16,281 nucleotides of DNA from Candidatus Omnitrophota bacterium. Lineage in GTDB: Bacteria > Omnitrophota > Gorgyraeia > Zapsychrales > Zapsychraceae. Within the stretch, counting starts at the first letter, position 1. Each line of letters begins with the position of its first letter. The stretch lies in assembly GCA_030634235.1 (NCBI GenBank), contig DAOWBD010000007.1, positions 1 to 16,281 on the forward strand, written 5' to 3'. Shown piece after piece: positions 14,013 through 16,281 of the stretch. The notes beneath the pieces were generated by a model. It was not told the DNA's origin. It was given only the letters and a program-made list of their open reading frames with translations, and searched no databases. Made by a program: the position numbers and the translations under genes.

Positions 14013-15232
14013 TGCAGTTTATTTACAGTTTTGTGTTTCACTATCCGCTGTTCATGGCGTTTGTCCTGATGACCGGCGGGTTTTGCTATCACTTCTTTCG
14101 CGAAGGCAAGAAGCCCGTCGGGGAACTGCCGGAGGAGCCGCTCGTCTCGATCCTTGTGCCGTGCCACAATGAGGAGGAGTGCATCATTCAGACGATCCAG
14201 TATCTCAAAGACCAGGAGTACAAGAACGTCGAGATCATCGCGATCAATGACGCGTCGACGGACAAAACGCTCGATATTTTAAAGGCGCTGCAACGGTCGC
14301 AGTCCAACCTGCGTGTGATCAATATGACGACGAACCAGGGCAAGGGCATGGGCCTGACGATGGGGGCGATGGCGGCTAAGGCTGAGTACCTGGTTTGTAT
14401 CGATGCCGATGCACTTCTCGACGTGAAGGCCATTAAATATTTCATGTGGCATTTTCTGCGGTTCTCGCGCGTCGGGGCGATCACGGGAAATCCTCGCGTG
14501 CGCAACCGCACGAGTATTATCGGGAAGATCCAGGTCGGCGAGTTCTCGTCGATCGTTGGAATGATCAAACGGACACAGCGCATTATTGGGAAAGTCTATA
14601 CGGTTTCCGGCGTTATCGCGGCGTTCCGCAAGTCCGCGCTTATGTCCGTTGGGTTCTGGAGCAATGACATGGTGACGGAAGATATCGACATCAGCTGGAA
14701 GCTGCAGTTGAAATTCTGGGATATTCGCTATGAGCCGCGCGCGTTGTGTTGGATCCTTATGCCGGAGACGATCCGTGGGCTTTGGCGGCAGCGGCTGCGC
14801 TGGGCGCAAGGCGGCAATGAGGTTCTGCGCAAGTACGGTCGGTCGATGTTCGACTGGACCCAGCGTAGGATCTGGCCGATCTATATCGAATATGTGGTGA
14901 GCATTATCTGGGCGTACCTGTTTGCACTGACGATTGTGATGTTTTTTCTCGACAAGGTCGTCGACCTGCCGCCGGGCATTGAGGTGCGGTCGATCGTTCC
15001 GGGGTGGACAGGTGTTATTCTGGCGATCGTCTGTCTTTGGCAGGTTTTAATCGGGCTTTTGATCGATAGCAAGTTCGAGAAGGGGATCGTCAAGATGTTC
15101 TTCTGGCTGATCTGGTACCCGGCGGTCTACTGGGTGCTTAACGCGGCCGTGACGATCATCGGTTTACCGAAGGCATTATTTAAAAAGAAAGGCACCCCGG
15201 CGATTTGGGAAAGCCCTGACCGGGGATTTTAA
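14009..15232 (+). CDS. pgaC: PgaC: PNAG synthase, family 2 glycosyltransferase
   Basis: PgaC polymerises PNAG from UDP-GlcNAc and, with PgaD, moves it across the inner membrane. The 407 residues contain one N-terminal membrane helix, the GT2 domain with VSILVPCHNEEE and INDASTDKT, DADALLD (Asp132, Asp134), TEDIDISWKLQ (Asp225) and QRLRW (261-265, the processive QxxRW motif). Three C-terminal helices (about 292-312, 331-352 and 366-388) and an ending SPDRGF follow. From memory, RALCWILMPET and QRLRWAQGG are nearly the same as in enterobacterial PgaC, which makes the call secure. It begins where the second helix of E. coli PgaC would lie, so one helix is missing. No in-frame extension is possible (stop at 13994). 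It overlaps pgaB as ATGA. Confidence 0.97.
   Translation: MMQFIYSFVFHYPLFMAFVLMTGGFCYHFFREGKKPVGELPEEPLVSILVPCHNEEECIIQTIQYLKDQEYKNVEIIAINDASTDKTLDILKALQRSQSNLRVINMTTNQGKGMGLTMGAMAAKAEYLVCIDADALLDVKAIKYFMWHFLRFSRVGAITGNPRVRNRTSIIGKIQVGEFSSIVGMIKRTQRIIGKVYTVSGVIAAFRKSALMSVGFWSNDMVTEDIDISWKLQLKFWDIRYEPRALCWILMPETIRGLWRQRLRWAQGGNEVLRKYGRSMFDWTQRRIWPIYIEYVVSIIWAYLFALTIVMFFLDKVVDLPPGIEVRSIVPGWTGVILAIVCLWQVLIGLLIDSKFEKGIVKMFFWLIWYPAVYWVLNAAVTIIGLPKALFKKKGTPAIWESPDRGF
15195..15230 (+). terminator. Possible attenuator hairpin at the pgaC end
   Basis: CCCCGG (15195-15200) pairs with CCGGGG (15220-15225), with a nested GGG-AAAG-CCC hairpin (15207-15216) inside, followed by ATTTT. The T tract is short, so it may only partly stop transcription before pgaD. 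The whole structure lies within the last codons of pgaC, so coding constraint could also explain it. Confidence 0.35.
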
Positions 15233-15277
15233 TCGGAGGGGGGGGCATTTTTATTTGTCTCCGTATAAGGAATACAA

Positions 15278-15796
15278 ATGGAATATTGGGAAAAGGAATT
15301 AAGGAAAAACCGAAAACTTGACTCGCTGATCATCGATCGGCCCGAGGCCTTGAAGAAGATGCGTCGCGGCATTGAGTTCAGCCTGACGACGATCGGCTGG
15401 GCCGTATGGATATTCCTTTGTCGGCCGGTTTTGATTATCATGCTGTGGTTGCTGAGTTTCCGCGTGTTCTTCCGGCACATGGTCGACCTTGGAGGTCTTG
15501 TCGGGCTCAAGGAATTGAGGATCATTTATATCTCGGTGATCATCCTGATCATTTTTATCGTCCGCGGCTGGAACCTCTACAATAAGATGCGCTATGGAAA
15601 GAAATGCCGGCGTAAATTCGTCCGCGGCGTCTCCAACAAAAAGCTGGAAAAACATTTCAAGCTACCCGAAAACAGCGCCGCCCGCCTGCAGCGCATGAAC
15701 GCAATCGACGTTGATTTTCTCGAAGACCACGAACTGCGCATCACCCGCCCCGGCGCTCCCCACAGCGCGGTCAAGGGCCATTTCAGGCCGTCCTGA
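15278..15796 (+). CDS. pgaD: PgaD-like subunit of the PNAG synthase
   Basis: PgaD is a small inner-membrane partner of PgaC; in E. coli the PgaC-PgaD pair binds c-di-GMP, which activates synthesis. The 172 residues match the topology. A cytoplasmic start carrying the characteristic LIIDRPEALKK is followed by helix 1 (about 35-60, TTIGWAVWIFLCRPVLIIMLWL) and helix 2 (about 80-100). A basic stretch WNLYNKMRYGKKCRRK and a cytoplasmic tail ending LEDHELRITRP complete it. AAGGA (15267-15271) stands 6 bases before the ATG. The tail is longer than I would expect for E. coli PgaD (about 137 residues). A 45-base gap with a G8 tract separates it from pgaC. Confidence 0.85.
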   Translation: MEYWEKELRKNRKLDSLIIDRPEALKKMRRGIEFSLTTIGWAVWIFLCRPVLIIMLWLLSFRVFFRHMVDLGGLVGLKELRIIYISVIILIIFIVRGWNLYNKMRYGKKCRRKFVRGVSNKKLEKHFKLPENSAARLQRMNAIDVDFLEDHELRITRPGAPHSAVKGHFRPS

Positions 15797-15801
15797 TCGG
15801 T

Positions 15802-15830
15802 ATCCCCGAATTTAGCAGGTGGGGATTTAT
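15802..15830 (+). terminator. Weak hairpin after pgaD
   Basis: ATCCCC (15802-15807) can pair with GGGGAT (15821-15826) around a 13-base loop, followed by TTAT rather than a long T run. It could reduce read-through into the lipoprotein gene or protect the pgaD mRNA end. It is a poor intrinsic terminator. Confidence 0.3.
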
Positions 15831-15890
15831 TAACGAATACTTTCTAGTAAAGCCGCTCATTCTAAGGTAATATATCCTGAAAGGTCTATT

Positions 15891-16064
15891 ATGAATTCCT
15901 CACAAAGACGGGCGGTTTTTATTTTGTTGGTATTGGTGGTTTTCTCGATGAGCGGGTGCGCGACTTTGGGACGGATGCCCGGGGCCTTACTCGGAGGGAT
16001 GTTCAAGCTGGTTGGCAAGGCTTTATCGATCGCGAAACAACTGCCTTGGTGGATGTGGATCTAA
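15891..16064 (+). CDS. 57-residue lipoprotein at the end of the pga operon
   Basis: The frame encodes a lipoprotein precursor. It has a basic start (MNSSQRR), a hydrophobic core (AVFILLVLVVF) and lipobox MSGC, so Cys23 would be lipidated. The mature part is only 35 residues. It contains a glycine-rich amphipathic helix (GALLGGMFKLVGKALSIAKQ) and an aromatic end, LPWWMWI. GAAAGGT (15879-15885) lies 5 bases before the ATG, and a strong terminator follows 34 bases after the stop. The gene lies 94 bases after pgaD on the same strand and so is probably the fifth gene of the operon, though a weak TAATAT box at 15868 could allow its own start. I know no named family. Function is unknown. Confidence 0.75.
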   Translation: MNSSQRRAVFILLVLVVFSMSGCATLGRMPGALLGGMFKLVGKALSIAKQLPWWMWI

Positions 16065-16097
16065 ACTAAAGCGGAATGTTCAATGGTGTATATAGAC

Positions 16098-16134
16098 AAG
16101 GCAACTCAATTATGGGAGTTGTCTTTTTTTGTTT
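16098..16134 (+). terminator. Rho-independent terminator of the pga unit
   Basis: A ten-base stem, AAGGCAACTC (16098-16107) with GAGTTGTCTT (16116-16125) including one G-T pair, encloses an eight-base loop. A run of seven T residues (16124-16130) overlaps its end, then G and TTT. The reverse strand lacks a comparable T tract, so it works mainly for plus-strand transcripts. Confidence 0.88.
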
Positions 16135-16149
16135 ATTCTGCCTGGAGTT

Positions 16150-16281
16150 TTAGAAATATTTTGGATTGGTCATGACCGTGCAGATACATTTTTTCCTGCC
16201 CTTGTTCTCGAAGAAGTGGGGGACGGTGTCGTCAAAAGAAATGGTGTCCTTGCTCGTTAAGGTGAATCGCCCCTCGTCGAG
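16150..16281 (-). CDS. C-terminal end of an unidentified minus-strand gene (partial)
   Basis: Reading the minus strand from the right edge gives 43 codons to a TAA (plus coordinates 16150-16152). They begin LDEGRFTLTSKD, continue ISFDDTVPHFFENKGRKK and end CTVMTNPKYF. The frame is open to the window edge and the gene converges on the pga terminator. Nothing in it is diagnostic; the two cysteines near the end (KKCICTV) are not enough for a metal-site claim. It may be a real gene tail or a chance open frame of 132 bases. Confidence 0.5.
   Translation of the reverse strand, partial: LDEGRFTLTSKDTISFDDTVPHFFENKGRKKCICTVMTNPKYF

Overview
The window comes from a bacterium with two membranes: it encodes an outer-membrane beta-barrel porin, a lipoprotein signal peptide, and the complete export apparatus for poly-beta-1,6-N-acetyl-D-glucosamine (PNAG/PGA). 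Genes are dense, usually overlap by 1-44 bases, and base composition is balanced. The combination of a reduced murG-murC-ddl-ftsQ-ftsA cluster, stand-alone signalling proteins and a pga operon fits an uncultivated lineage such as Omnitrophota or another PVC-related or delta-type group. That placement is inference; no taxonomic marker in the window settles it.

Region 1 (1-5294, + strand) is a division and cell-wall (dcw) block: the tail of a probable murG, a secreted HExxH metallopeptidase, murC, ddl, ftsQ and ftsA. Together these make UDP-MurNAc-L-Ala, D-Ala-D-Ala and the early divisome. murB is not between murC and ddl, and ftsZ does not follow ftsA.

Region 2 (5312-6503) is a divergent pair of units. 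On the minus strand is a small two-helix membrane protein. On the plus strand are a stand-alone response-regulator receiver and an overlapping small membrane-anchored protein. Sigma-70-like promoters can be read for both directions.

Region 3 (6555-8918, + strand) looks like one transcript: an extended -10 promoter, tRNA-Arg(ACG), a PAS-PAS histidine kinase-like protein, tadA, then a strong intrinsic terminator. TadA is the enzyme that converts A34 of tRNA-Arg(ACG) to inosine, so an RNA and its editing enzyme are linked. The kinase has Arg in place of the phospho-accepting His.

Region 4 (9049-16134, + strand) is a pgaABCD operon followed by a 57-residue lipoprotein gene and a strong terminator. 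PgaC/PgaD polymerise and translocate PNAG across the inner membrane, PgaB de-N-acetylates and processes it in the periplasm, and PgaA exports it. The window closes with the C-terminal end of an unidentified minus-strand gene (16150-16281).

The points most worth a second look are the His-less kinase, the tRNA-Arg(ACG)/kinase/tadA unit, the tiny lipoprotein ending the pga operon, the missing first membrane helix of PgaC, and the hairpin plus G8 tract between pgaC and pgaD.
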